From Candidatus Nitrotoga arctica (GTDB lineage Bacteria; Pseudomonadota; Gammaproteobacteria; Burkholderiales; Gallionellaceae): a stretch of 64,000 bases of DNA. Positions 31,320 to 40,118 of the stretch are shown in pieces. The stretch covers positions 3,237,052 to 3,301,051 of the forward strand of contig NZ_OU912926.1 in NCBI RefSeq assembly GCF_918378365.1, read 5' to 3'. Under the pieces are notes generated by a model. The model did no database searches and was not told the DNA's origin. It saw only the letters and a program-made list of their open reading frames with translations. Each line of letters opens with the position of its first letter. Within the stretch, counting starts at the first letter, position 1. Both the position numbers and the translations under genes were made by a program.

Positions 31320-31347
31320 ATATACCTTTAGTAATTTATTTATTAAG

Positions 31348-31809
31348 TTATTTGGAATCTTCAGCCTTGCTATATAAGAACCTGCCAATTAAATCCTCCA
31401 GGACTACGGCAGACTGTGTTTTCTTGATTTCGTCGCCTGCCTTCAGAAACTCTTCCTCACCACCCGGAATCAGACCGATGTACTGCTCACCTAACAATCC
31501 TGAAGTTAGAATATTAGCGAATGTATCTTTGGGAAACTGGTAACGCTTGTCTATAGTCATAGTCACTTTAGCTTCATAGCGCTTGGGATCCAGGCTGATC
31601 TGAGCCACCCGTCCAATGAGTACTCCAGAACTTTTGATGGATGCCTGGGATTTGAGGCCACCAATGTTAGAAAAATAACCCTGCAACTCATATGTCTCGG
31701 ACATGTTGTACGTACTTAGGTTCCCCACCTTCAGCGCTAACACTGCCAGTGCCGCTAAACCAGCCACGACAAATATGCCGACCCATAAATCCAGCGTGGT
31801 GCGTTCCAT
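31348..31809 (-). CDS. mlaD: Mla outer-membrane asymmetry protein MlaD
   Basis: 153-residue single-pass protein with one N-terminal helix (VGIFVVAGLAALAVLALKVG) and an MCE domain (YFSNIGGLKSQASIKSSGVL, then FANILTSGLLGEQYIGLIPG). It forms the hexameric ring on the MlaE permease. Next to mlaE, with a 1-bp gap. Confidence 0.94.
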   Translation of the reverse strand: MERTTLDLWVGIFVVAGLAALAVLALKVGNLSTYNMSETYELQGYFSNIGGLKSQASIKSSGVLIGRVAQISLDPKRYEAKVTMTIDKRYQFPKDTFANILTSGLLGEQYIGLIPGGEEEFLKAGDEIKKTQSAVVLEDLIGRFLYSKAEDSK

Positions 31810-31810
31810 A

Positions 31811-32599
31811 CTAACCCCCTTGAAACATAAATGCAGTCAAAATAAAATCCAAAAACAAAACTGCCAGTGACGACTCGACGACTGTGCGTGTGGTCGCACC
31901 GGACACGCCTTCTGCGGTGGGCGGTGCATCATAGCCCTCGAACAATGCGATGGCGGTCACCGCCACCCCAAATACGACACTCTTGATCATACCGTTAAGT
32001 ATGTCGTGCTGAAAATCGACCGCGCCCTGCATTTGCGACCAGAACGAACCTTGATCGACACCGATCAGCACTACACCCACAACATATCCACCAAATATAC
32101 CCATGGCAGAAAATAACGCCGACAACAGCGGCATAGAAATGACCCCAGCCCAAAAACGAGGCGCAACCAGGCGCGCCATCGGGTTAATCGCCATCATTTC
32201 CATCGCAGAAATCTGCTCGGTAGCCTTCATCAAACCAATCTCCGCAGTCATCGCCGAACCCGCGCGACTCGCAAACAGCAGAGCAGCCAGCACTGGCCCC
32301 AATTCGCGCACCAAACTCAACGCTACGAGCGATCCCAGTGCAGACTCTGAGCCGTAGCGTTTGAGTGTCTCATAGCCTTGCAACCCCAATACCATACCGA
32401 CAAACATGCCCGCCACTAAAATTATAATCAGCGACATCACTCCACTAGAAAATAACTCCTTGATGGTCAAGTGGAAGCGCCGGAAGCTGACTCCTGAATA
32501 AAACAGAATCAGCAAGAAGAAGCGGGTGGCATATCCAGTACGCCATACAGCATTTACAACACGGCGTCCTATGGACCTCATATTTTCAACGACAATCAT
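31811..32599 (-). CDS. mlaE: Mla permease MlaE
   Basis: 262-residue inner-membrane permease of the MlaE/YrbE family with about five helices. Landmarks are [21 protein letters not shown], then [22 protein letters not shown] and the [13 protein letters not shown] segment. It works with MlaF, MlaD and MlaB to move phospholipids. Its start overlaps mlaF by 4 bp. Confidence 0.95.
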   Translation of the reverse strand: MIVVENMRSIGRRVVNAVWRTGYATRFFLLILFYSGVSFRRFHLTIKELFSSGVMSLIIILVAGMFVGMVLGLQGYETLKRYGSESALGSLVALSLVRELGPVLAALLFASRAGSAMTAEIGLMKATEQISAMEMMAINPMARLVAPRFWAGVISMPLLSALFSAMGIFGGYVVGVVLIGVDQGSFWSQMQGAVDFQHDILNGMIKSVVFGVAVTAIALFEGYDAPPTAEGVSGATTRTVVESSLAVLFLDFILTAFMFQGG

Positions 32600-33405
32600 C
32601 GCGATGGCCGCAAATTTAAATCTTGTCCGTAATCACTAGACGGATAATGGAATGGAACCGGGCCATCCATTTCGCCATGCACGAATTGATGCACGAACGG
32701 CTTATCGGAAGTGCTGATTTCAGCCGGAGTCCCTTCTGCAACAACCACCCCATCGGCAATAAAATAAATATAGTCGACAATCTTGAGCGATTCCTGCACG
32801 TCATGCGTGACCACTACCGAAGTCGCACCCAGCGCGTTGTTCAGACTACGAATGAGATTACCCACCACGGAAAGCGAGATGGGATCCAATCCGGCAAACG
32901 GCTCGTCATACATGATCAACATCGGATCCAGCGCCACCGTGCGTGCCAGCGCCACGCGTCGCGCCATGCCACCTGAAAGCTCAGCAGGCATCAGATGATG
33001 CGTGCCGCGCAACCCCACCGCATGCAGCTTCATCAGCACTAAATCCCGGATGATTTCTTCCGGCAGATCAGTATGCTCGCGCATCTGAAACGCCACATTG
33101 TCATACACCGACATATCCGTGAATAACGCGCCAAACTGGAACAGCATGCCCATCCTGCGACGCATGCGAAACAAACCGTCATGATCAAGCTCATGTATCA
33201 CCTGTCCATCAACTTTCACATAGCCGTTACTAGGTCTGAGCGCGCCCCCGATAAGCCGTAACAATGTAGTCTTGCCGCTGCCGCTGCCACCCATAACAGC
33301 GATCACCTTGCCCTTGGGAAAAGTGAGATTGACACCTTTTAGTATGGGGCGGCTGCCATAGGCAAAATTGACGTCGCGAATTTCGACCAACGCTTGAGAT
33401 GGCAC
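32596..33405 (-). CDS. mlaF: Mla ATP-binding protein MlaF
   Basis: 269-residue ABC ATPase: Walker [19 protein letters not shown], signature [15 protein letters not shown], Walker [23 protein letters not shown]. It is the first gene of mlaFEDCB, all on the minus strand with short overlaps. The C-terminal tail after VHQFVHGE is the MlaF type that contacts MlaB. Confidence 0.95.
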   Translation of the reverse strand: MPSQALVEIRDVNFAYGSRPILKGVNLTFPKGKVIAVMGGSGSGKTTLLRLIGGALRPSNGYVKVDGQVIHELDHDGLFRMRRRMGMLFQFGALFTDMSVYDNVAFQMREHTDLPEEIIRDLVLMKLHAVGLRGTHHLMPAELSGGMARRVALARTVALDPMLIMYDEPFAGLDPISLSVVGNLIRSLNNALGATSVVVTHDVQESLKIVDYIYFIADGVVVAEGTPAEISTSDKPFVHQFVHGEMDGPVPFHYPSSDYGQDLNLRPSR

Positions 33406-33764
33406 GTATCAATACCTTGATTGTCTGGTAGGCGGGCATTCTAAACCATGCTATCGCTTAATCGCAACATTAGCCACTAGAGATATAAAGCGCAAAGAAA
33501 CTGCCTGAACTTGTGACACATGATGTGCCCGTGTAACCCAGATTGTAACAGCCTGTCGCGCTTGCTATTAAAGCCTACAACAATTCCCCGTATTGGCGGA
33601 ATGGCTTGACTGTATTTCATGAAATAGCGCTTCAGGGTCACAAAAAATCATTGCCGTTGGAAATCAACACGTCAATATGAACATTCGCTTCAAGCTCACC
33701 CGCCTTGTCCAACAAACGGTTCAAAATGTGGCTCGCTTCGCGATCACAGTCTTACTCGTTAGAT
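33406..33764. other. Gap between mlaF and the ATPase remnant
   Basis: About 360 bases without a complete gene. On the minus strand from about 33748 to 33638 a frame reads ASHILNRLLDKAGELEANVH and then IDVLISNGNDF before a stop, and looks like the tail of a lost gene that I do not recognise. The promoter for mlaF must lie near 33410-33480. Confidence 0.4.
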
Positions 33765-35085
33765 TTATTCATCACATGGCATATCCAGGTCATCGATAGG
33801 ATTGGGAATATCAGCTAAAATTTCCTCTCGGTTGCAGTTCTTTAGAAAAAAGTATAGTGATGAATCGATTATCTTCATTACCTTTCCCCCACGGTCATAG
33901 TCAACGAAAGGCGGCTGAATTTTCTTTACAATTTGATGTTGTGTAATGTTATGCAAAAAGGCTCCAAGATCGCTCGATCTAACGTCGTCTGGCCGATGAT
34001 GAATACTTCTGATCTCTTCAAGCAGCACTGCGCGCGAGAGTCCTTTTTGGATATCCTCGAATCTCTGCGTGAGAAGCAACTTAATAAAATAGTTGGGATA
34101 GGCCAGCGACGGTTTCCCCACTTTGCGTGCTGGTTCGTACTCGGATGTCCACGAACGACTCAAAATTTCGTATATGTCGTGCACCATAGTCTTGGGCTTT
34201 TTGTGTTAGCGCGACATCAAGGTTGCTTTGTTCGATGATGACACGCGAATCGGTGGTTTCCAATATTCCGGCATTTAAGCAGCACAGCTTGCAGATTTCC
34301 TGCACCACGCCAACGCTATCGAACGATTCGCCTATGATTCTCTCACGAACCTTAGAGAAATCGACGTTCAGTAACCGTTCGCCAGCTGCGATCACGCGAT
34401 AGAAGTCGTCTCGATCCCACGGCTCCACAGGCACTTCAGTGATTCTATCTAGTAAATCCCCGTTGAACTGCGCGAGCCGATTAGCTTCTCGCCAAATGCC
34501 AAGAATAATGAAAGCGATATGGTGGTCTTGGAATATTCGAAGATCGTAGGCCAACGCCTCCTGAACATCGATGGATAGATAGTGGAAATTTTCAAGAACA
34601 ATGAATTTCTGACACTTGCATGTATTTAGGAGCTCGGAAAGGTCCTGAGCCAATGAAAGGTTGTACTCAATATATTGCTCAGTCCGCTTTGTTTTGGACG
34701 TGCTAATGTCTGAGACCTCCGCGTCAACCCCGGTGTCGCCTAGAAACGGAATCTTAACTTTAAAGCCGGCGTCAACTTTTCCCCCATGCTCTAAACCTTC
34801 TTCGGTGGTCTCAGAGTCGATGTAACGAATGTTAAGTTGGCGCAGTATGGATTTGTAAATATCAACCGGCTTCGTTTGGGGCGAACATTCTACTTTTACA
34901 TAGGATTCATTGGGCAGATGTTTAAGAATAAGAGAGGTTTTGCCCTGCTTCGATGAACCGTAAACGACCACCTCGTTGCTACTATGAAGAGCGGCTTTAA
35001 AACGTGCGTCAACAAGGTCGCGCTCAACATAGGAAAGCACTAGAGTGCTTTTGACTCCGAATACGTCGTCTGTTTTGTACTTCAT
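33765..35085 (-). pseudogene. P-loop ATPase gene, apparently frameshifted
   Basis: The first frame (35085 to 34081, 334 residues) has an N-terminal lead MKYKTDDVFG, Walker A GSSKQGKTS at about 43-51, a Walker-B-like FIVLENFHYL and the sensor-like FIILGIWREANR. A second frame (ATG 34187 to 33765) resumes with YPNYFIKLLLTQRFEDIQKG and ends in a helix-turn-helix-like segment, DVRSSDLGAFLHNITQHQIV, then DYDRGGKVMKIIDSSLYFFL. Together they give a protein of about 440 residues of an ATP-binding family I recall only loosely, so a frameshift in 34081-34187 is the best reading. Two overlapping genes or a sequencing error are alternatives. AGGAG precedes the ATG at 35085. The function is unknown. Confidence 0.65.
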
Positions 35086-35109
35086 AGGAGTCTCCTAATA
35101 AATCCAACG

Positions 35110-35274
35110 AGGCTGTAGAAAACCCTCCGAGGATTCAGAAGGAGTGTTTGAAATATGATTTTGGGATTACTTTACCTCACCTTGTGCGTCGAAAACCCCA
35201 TACAAGCGATTCTGAAGGGCCAAGCTTTCTGTTGTATATTATACATTCTCTCGAAATATGTTTTTCTACAGCCT
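35110..35274. repeat. 165-bp element with perfect 13-bp terminal inverted repeats
   Basis: AGGCTGTAGAAAA at 35110-35122 is the exact reverse complement of TTTTCTACAGCCT at 35262-35274. Nothing between them codes for a protein. Size and ends fit a miniature inverted-repeat transposable element. It ends 25 bp upstream of the ATPase start and could affect that gene's promoter. No clear target duplication is seen. Confidence 0.7.
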
Positions 35275-35276
35275 AA

Positions 35277-35400
35277 ATCGGGATAGAAGAGGCCTCACCA
35301 CCCCTCCCTCCAAAATCACCGTGCTTACGGCTCACGTACACGGTGGTTCGATGAATAAAATTCCTACCTTGCTACAAGAGCAGGTAGCCCAATACTGCTG
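35277..35400 (-). mobile_element. Possible remnant of a group II intron 3' end
   Basis: On the minus strand a hairpin CACCGTG/CACGGTG (35317-35323 with 35339-35345), with a short inner stem and a two-base AG bulge on the 3' side, resembles domain V. The G-rich GGAGGGAGGGG, then GGTGAGGCC and CTATCCCGAT resemble domain VI ending in AT at 35277. No reverse transcriptase frame remains. The inner loop is not a clean GNRA tetraloop and the catalytic triad is not clear, so this is tentative. Confidence 0.4.
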
Positions 35401-35730
35401 AAGTACCACGAAGGCAAGGTCAAGCAAAGGAATCAAGTTTCGACATTTGGCTTAACTCAGCATTCCAGAGGGACGCGCCAAAAGCGGCACATCTCTCAAT
35501 TCAAACGGTGCGCCGTGTCTGGCCGTTACTTTGCTGGTTACAAGCCTATGGCCAGGTTTTTGCAAAGTCGAAAGCTAAGTAGAACGGCAAGGCAAATGCA
35601 CAAAAACCGGGTATGAAACGCGGTGCATCTGAGGCAACTGAGTGAGGAGGCAATTGAATTGGACCGCCACAACTATAGCGGTTTAGTTAAAAGAACATTA
35701 GGCCATTGACCAAATTTATAAACGTTCGGG
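35401..35730. other. Non-coding stretch in the accessory island
   Basis: No credible coding sequence. It holds GCTTAAC near 35450, a GC-rich partly palindromic stretch at 35460-35506 loosely like an integron attC site, and a sequence starting GTGCG at 35508. It looks like layered remnants of mobile DNA. Confidence 0.35.
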
Positions 35731-35758
35731 TTGATGAGCCAATAGAACAAGCTATAAT
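35731..35758 (+). promoter_or_regulatory. Putative sigma70 promoter of the Old Yellow Enzyme gene
   Basis: TTGATG (35731-35736), a 16-bp spacer, and a perfect TATAAT (35753-35758). Transcription would start near 35765, giving a leader of about 30 bases before the ATG at 35795. Confidence 0.6.
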
Positions 35759-35794
35759 AACTTTCTCTTTAAAGTATCTAACGACGACAAACTC

Positions 35795-37126
35795 ATGCCA
35801 AACGACGACAAACTCATACCTAGTACCGACCAGCCTATGCCTGTTACCGGCAAGGCGTCTAAAAAAGACATACCCATGATTCCGATGAGTGACTGGGATA
35901 TTGATGACAATCCTCCCATGGTTCCCGCTTATCCCGATGTTCCCAAGGCTCTCAACGAGAACCCCAATCTAGTCGCTGACCCCAGAAATTATCCAAAGAA
36001 AAAACCAGTCAAACGTGAATCCAGCCCTTCCGGGTGGACAGATATGTCACATATTCTGCCGCCGGAAATACATCCCTTGTATAGAAAGGGATGGCTCGGC
36101 GCGCTTGAGCTGAATAACCGAGTTGTTATGGCGCCAATGACCCGCAGCCGGGCTGCACTAGGCAATGTACCGAATGCGATGAATGCAATGTACTACTCTC
36201 AACGCTGTTGTGCTGGCCTGATCATTTCCGAACCCACTCAAGTTTCTGCTCAAGGAATTGGTTATCCGGGTACACCGGGCATAACCACCCGCGAACAGAT
36301 AGACGGCTGGAAAATGGTGACTGCCCACGTTTCCAGAACGGGAGGCAAGATTTTTATGAACCTATCACATGTTGGACGGATCTCGCATCCCTCGCTGCAG
36401 CCATTCCAAAGTTTGCCAGTCGCGCCCTCTGCTATTCAGCCGGCAGGGGAGGTTTTCACACCACAAGGAATGGGGCCCTTCGTTACGCCCCGTGCGCTTG
36501 AAATTGCTGAGATGGCGGGTATCGTCGAGCAATATAGGCAAGCTGCGCTTAATGCCGAAGAAGCATGGCTGGACGGCATAGAAATCGATGCCGCGAATGG
36601 ATATCTGCTCGACCAATTTTTGCGAGATAGCACGAATCAACGGACGGACGAGTACGGTGGCCCAATCGAGAATCGCAGTCGCTTGCTGTTTGAAGTCATT
36701 CAGGCAGTATGCAGTGTGTATCCATCGCAAAAAGTCGGCGTCCGTCTGTCCCCAGTCAACCCGTTAAACGATATTTTCGATTCGACACCGCAAGAGACCT
36801 TCGAATACGTCGCCGAACAATTGAATCGTTTCGATCTGGCTTACATACATGTAGTTGAAGAACATCCTTCAACATTCGATTTTAAGCGCCTACGAACCTT
36901 ATTCAGAGGTAAATACATAGCAAATGGCGGTTACGATGCAGCACGTGCCGAGGCGGCGATTGTTGAGAAGACCGCTGATTTCGTATCATTCGGCGCTCTC
37001 TTTATTGCCAACCCAGATTTACTATTGCGGTTGCGGGAACGCAGAGATTACAACGCACCAGATGTAGCAACGTTCTATGGCGGCGATACAGCTGGCTACA
37101 TCGATTATCCATCGTTGCCATTTTAG
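35795..37126 (+). CDS. Old Yellow Enzyme family alkene reductase with N-terminal extension
   Basis: 443-residue FMN oxidoreductase. Residues from about 93 form the OYE barrel: NNRVVMAPMTRSRA, FMNLSHVGRISHP, NGYLLDQFLRDSTNQRTDEY, then GGPIENRSRLLFEV and VGVRLSP. Such enzymes reduce activated C=C bonds or nitro groups with NAD(P)H. Oddities: about 90 extra N-terminal residues rich in Pro, Asp and Lys; D265 where the first substrate-anchoring histidine of the H-x-x-N/H pair normally sits (DAANGY; N268 and Y270 are kept); and Asn-Leu-Ser where Gln-Leu-Trp usually precedes HVGR. A 17-bp direct repeat with a 21-bp period spans the start, and no strong ribosome-binding site is seen. No usable start lies upstream in frame. 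Confidence 0.88.
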   Translation: MPNDDKLIPSTDQPMPVTGKASKKDIPMIPMSDWDIDDNPPMVPAYPDVPKALNENPNLVADPRNYPKKKPVKRESSPSGWTDMSHILPPEIHPLYRKGWLGALELNNRVVMAPMTRSRAALGNVPNAMNAMYYSQRCCAGLIISEPTQVSAQGIGYPGTPGITTREQIDGWKMVTAHVSRTGGKIFMNLSHVGRISHPSLQPFQSLPVAPSAIQPAGEVFTPQGMGPFVTPRALEIAEMAGIVEQYRQAALNAEEAWLDGIEIDAANGYLLDQFLRDSTNQRTDEYGGPIENRSRLLFEVIQAVCSVYPSQKVGVRLSPVNPLNDIFDSTPQETFEYVAEQLNRFDLAYIHVVEEHPSTFDFKRLRTLFRGKYIANGGYDAARAEAAIVEKTADFVSFGALFIANPDLLLRLRERRDYNAPDVATFYGGDTAGYIDYPSLPF

Positions 37127-37171
37127 TGTCGCAGTAATAAGGAGAGTTGTGTTTAGTCGAGGTAAGTGATT

Positions 37172-37214
37172 ACTCAATATCAAACATCAAAGGGGATGTT
37201 TTTAAATATTGAGT
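37172..37214 (+). terminator. Two-part stem-loop after the Old Yellow Enzyme gene
   Basis: Outer arms ACTCAATAT/ATATTGAGT (37172-37180 with 37206-37214) enclose an inner stem AAACATC/GATGTTT (37182-37188 with 37195-37201) followed by TT. It lies 46 bp after the stop and probably ends that transcript. Confidence 0.55.
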
Positions 37215-37331
37215 TCCTATGCACTAAACATCTCTGATGGCAGAGGAATGCTCAGGGGAGCTGGGAGCAAGTGAATGAACAGAGATTTTAGGCTCCCGCT
37301 CAGCCTGTCAACCTAACAATTTCACAAGCTC

Positions 37332-37706
37332 ATGAATTCGATAACGACAAAAGCAAACTTGATTAAAAATGTTGTCATTGTGGCGGCAATATTATTCGCT
37401 CTCTGCGCTCTTTATCTGTGGTTTGCTTTTACCTGGAGCTATTCAACTGGTGAACGAGCTGGATATGTTCAAAAATTTTAAAAAACAGGATGGGTATGTA
37501 AAACATGGGAAGGTGAATTAAGTATGATGTCTCTTCCTGGTCAAGTCCCTGAAAAATTCCACTTCACTGTCAGAAATAATACCGTTGCTGAAAAGATCAA
37601 TCAAAGTCTCGGTAAAAAAATAGCTCTCAATTACGATCAATACAAAGGGCTTCCAACAAGTTGTTTCGGTAATACGGAGTTTTTGTTTCCAATGTTAAAA
37701 ATATAG
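37332..37706 (+). pseudogene. Small membrane protein gene with an in-frame stop
   Basis: One frame of 125 codons starts MNSITTKANLIKNVVIVAAI, has a single membrane helix (about 14-33) and then SYSTGERAGYVQKF. A TAA follows, and the same frame continues KTGWVCKTWEGELSMMSLPG, VPEKFHFTVRNNTVAEKINQ, GLPTSCFGNTEFLF. The two halves read like one conserved hypothetical protein in which a serine codon after KF has become a stop. Read-through or re-initiation at 37524 would yield only the soluble part. The function is unknown. Confidence 0.75.
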
Positions 37707-37752
37707 AATAAATTTTTTTAACCATGGCGGATTCAAGAACCAACCACAACAG

Positions 37753-38784
37753 TTAATGTTTAGTCGCGAATTTAGCGAATTCCATATTGAGCAGGAGCTC
37801 GTTGTAAACCGCTACGGGTGTTCGAAATCCGAGCGATTTCCTCGGACGTGTATTTAAACTCCAAGCAATTTCATCCAACTGTTCTTGCGTGTAGGTCGAC
37901 AGGTCTACTCCCTTCGGCAAATACTGGCGCAGCAGTCCGTTCGTATTTTCGTTCAAGCCGCGTTGCCACGGGCTGTGCGGGTCGCAGAAGTAAACCGCCA
38001 TACCCGTTCGTTCAGTCAGTTGCACGTGTTTGCTCATCTCGCGCCCCTGATCGTAGGTGAAGGTCTTGCGTAGCTCTGGCGGAATTGCACTGAGCGCTTC
38101 ACTGAAACCGTCCAGGGCAGATTGCGCCGTGCCATCAGCCATTTTGGCTAACACCACCAGTAATGTAGTGCGTTCGACCAGCGTGCCGACTGAGGAACGG
38201 TTCATCGCACCTTTGATCATGTCGGCTTCCCAGTGCCCCGCTATCAAACGATCCGCCACTTCCGGCGGACGCAGGTGGATGCTCTGCATTTCTGCGATAT
38301 GTCCGCGACCATCTGGAGCACGGGTCTTGGAACGGCGCTTGTCACGACTCCAGCGTAAGCTGGCAATCAATTCACGGCGCAGTTCACCACGCGGCATGGC
38401 GTAAAGGGTGTGGTAAATCGTTTCATGGCTTACACGTTGTGAAGGCTGATCTGGGTACATACTTTTAAGTGTGCCTGCAATTTGCTCAGGTGACCATTTC
38501 TTCTTGAGATGTTCCTTCACAACTTCAAACAACGGATTCCCCTCCACGAGCTTCAATGGCCTACGGGGCTTGATTCGCAAACGGCGTGCCTGTTCGCCAG
38601 CCAAGGAGGCAACGTAGCCAGACTCACATCCCAAATCTCGTGCAATCTCGTTTGAGATAGTGCTTGGCGAGCGTTTCAAGAATCGCCCAATTTCCCTCAG
38701 TCCACTTCCTTCTCGTTTCATTAGCATAATCGTCGCGCGCTCTTCAGCATTCAACTGCTTGTAATGCTTTCCTGATTTCTCCAT
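37753..38784 (-). CDS. IS30 family transposase
   Basis: 343-residue DDE transposase, full length for the family. The N-terminal helix-turn-helix reads KHYKQLNAEERATIMLMKRE and LREIGRFLKRSPSTISNEI. The rve-type catalytic core has AGHWEADMIKG (first Asp), FTYDQGREMSKH (second Asp) and PHSPWQRGLNENTNGLLRQY (Glu). No disruption is seen, so it may be active. Confidence 0.95.
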   Translation of the reverse strand: MEKSGKHYKQLNAEERATIMLMKREGSGLREIGRFLKRSPSTISNEIARDLGCESGYVASLAGEQARRLRIKPRRPLKLVEGNPLFEVVKEHLKKKWSPEQIAGTLKSMYPDQPSQRVSHETIYHTLYAMPRGELRRELIASLRWSRDKRRSKTRAPDGRGHIAEMQSIHLRPPEVADRLIAGHWEADMIKGAMNRSSVGTLVERTTLLVVLAKMADGTAQSALDGFSEALSAIPPELRKTFTYDQGREMSKHVQLTERTGMAVYFCDPHSPWQRGLNENTNGLLRQYLPKGVDLSTYTQEQLDEIAWSLNTRPRKSLGFRTPVAVYNELLLNMEFAKFATKH

Positions 38785-38786
38785 TC

Positions 38787-38813
38787 CAACACCTTAACCT
38801 CTCCAAGGTGTTG
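38787..38813. repeat. Hairpin at the start-side end of the IS30 element
   Basis: CAACACCTT (38787-38795) and AAGGTGTTG (38805-38813) form a perfect 9-bp inverted repeat between the transposase start and the right terminal repeat, overlapping the latter. It could hamper translation of transcripts reading in from outside, as known for other IS elements, or bind transposase. Confidence 0.6.
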
Positions 38814-38885
38814 CGGTTGGTTATTGAGCGCGCCCATTCTTAAGCCTGCGCTTGACGAAACCCTTCGTAATTAATTTGCTGAGAT

Positions 38886-40049
38886 TTATAGCCCAGCCTC
38901 AGCTCGCAGGGCAGATGCCTTATCTGTTGCTTCCCAGGTAAATCCTGGTTCTTCACGGCCGAAGTGGCCATAGGCAGCAGTACTGGTATAAATTGGGCGC
39001 AATAGATCGAGCATTTGCACAATACCTTTTGGCCGCAGGTCAAAATGTTTTTTTACCAACTCCGCAATCTTTTCGTCAGAAATTTTTCCAGTGCCATAAC
39101 TGGTGACCCACACACTGGTGGGCAGAGCCACGCCAATCGCGTAGGAAATCTGGATCAGGCACTTGCTGGCCAAACCAGCAGCTACAATATTCTTGGCGAT
39201 ATAACGACCAGCGTAGGCCGCTGAACGATCTACTTTGGATGGATCCTTGCCGGAAAATGCACCCCCGCCGTGCGGAGCGGAACCCCCATAGGTGTCCACA
39301 ATAATTTTGCGCCCTGTCAAGCCGCAATCACCTTGCGGGCCACCGATCACAAAACGGCCAGTCGGATTTACCAAATACTTAATGTCGCCTTTGATTAGTT
39401 CCTGCGGTAGCACGGGCTTGATAATATCTTCAATTACAGCTTCACGAATGGTCTCTAACGACATTTCAGGGGAGTGCTGAGTAGATAACAATACCGTGTC
39501 AATGGAGTGTGGCTTGCCATCCTCATAACGGATAGTAACTTGCGCTTTAGCATCCGGACGCAACCAATTAAGGCGGCCATCACGGCGAAGTTGCGACTGA
39601 CGCTCGACCACGCGATGCGCCAGATAAATCGGTAGCGGCATCAACGTTGGTGTTTCATCGCAAGCGTAACCGAACATCAGACCTTGATCGCCTGCCCCCT
39701 GATCCATGTATTCATGAGATGCGCGATCAACGCCTTGAGCGATGTCCGGACTTTGCTTGTCATAAGCAACCAGCACGGCACAACCTTTGTAGTCTATGCC
39801 ATATTCGGTATTATCATAGCCAATGCGCTTGATGCAATCGCGCGCCACGTTGATATAGTCCACATTAGCGCTGGTGGTTATTTCACCGGCAAGTACCACG
39901 AGGCCTGTGTTGACTAATGTCTCAGCGGCTACTCGCGCATAGGGGTCTTGCGCTAGAATAGCATCCAAAATGGAATCGGAAATTTGATCCGCAACTTTGT
40001 CGGGATGGCCTTCAGATACTGATTCGGATGTAAACAGAAATTCGCTCAT
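38886..40049 (-). CDS. metK: S-adenosylmethionine synthetase
   Basis: 387-residue enzyme forming SAM from methionine and [23 protein letters not shown], the [12 protein letters not shown] loop, [19 protein letters not shown] and [19 protein letters not shown] are all present. It is divergent from the acyltransferase genes across a 69-bp gap with no recognisable SAM or SAH riboswitch. Confidence 0.97.
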   Translation of the reverse strand: MSEFLFTSESVSEGHPDKVADQISDSILDAILAQDPYARVAAETLVNTGLVVLAGEITTSANVDYINVARDCIKRIGYDNTEYGIDYKGCAVLVAYDKQSPDIAQGVDRASHEYMDQGAGDQGLMFGYACDETPTLMPLPIYLAHRVVERQSQLRRDGRLNWLRPDAKAQVTIRYEDGKPHSIDTVLLSTQHSPEMSLETIREAVIEDIIKPVLPQELIKGDIKYLVNPTGRFVIGGPQGDCGLTGRKIIVDTYGGSAPHGGGAFSGKDPSKVDRSAAYAGRYIAKNIVAAGLASKCLIQISYAIGVALPTSVWVTSYGTGKISDEKIAELVKKHFDLRPKGIVQMLDLLRPIYTSTAAYGHFGREEPGFTWEATDKASALRAEAGL

Positions 40050-40118
40050 AGCGCTCCATGGTAGGGTTGGTTGAGAAAGTAATTCATTATAGCAATAACT
40101 CGGTTGTAATTAGCCCCC

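Larger units (their letters stand above)
37738..38822 (-). mobile_element. IS30-family insertion sequence
   Basis: AACCAACCACAACA at 37738-37751 matches, with one mismatch, the reverse complement of TGTTGCGGTTGGTT at 38809-38822. These are the terminal inverted repeats of a 1085-bp element holding one intact IS30 transposase gene. It lies just after the broken membrane-protein gene and before metK. No clear target duplication was recognised. Confidence 0.87.
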
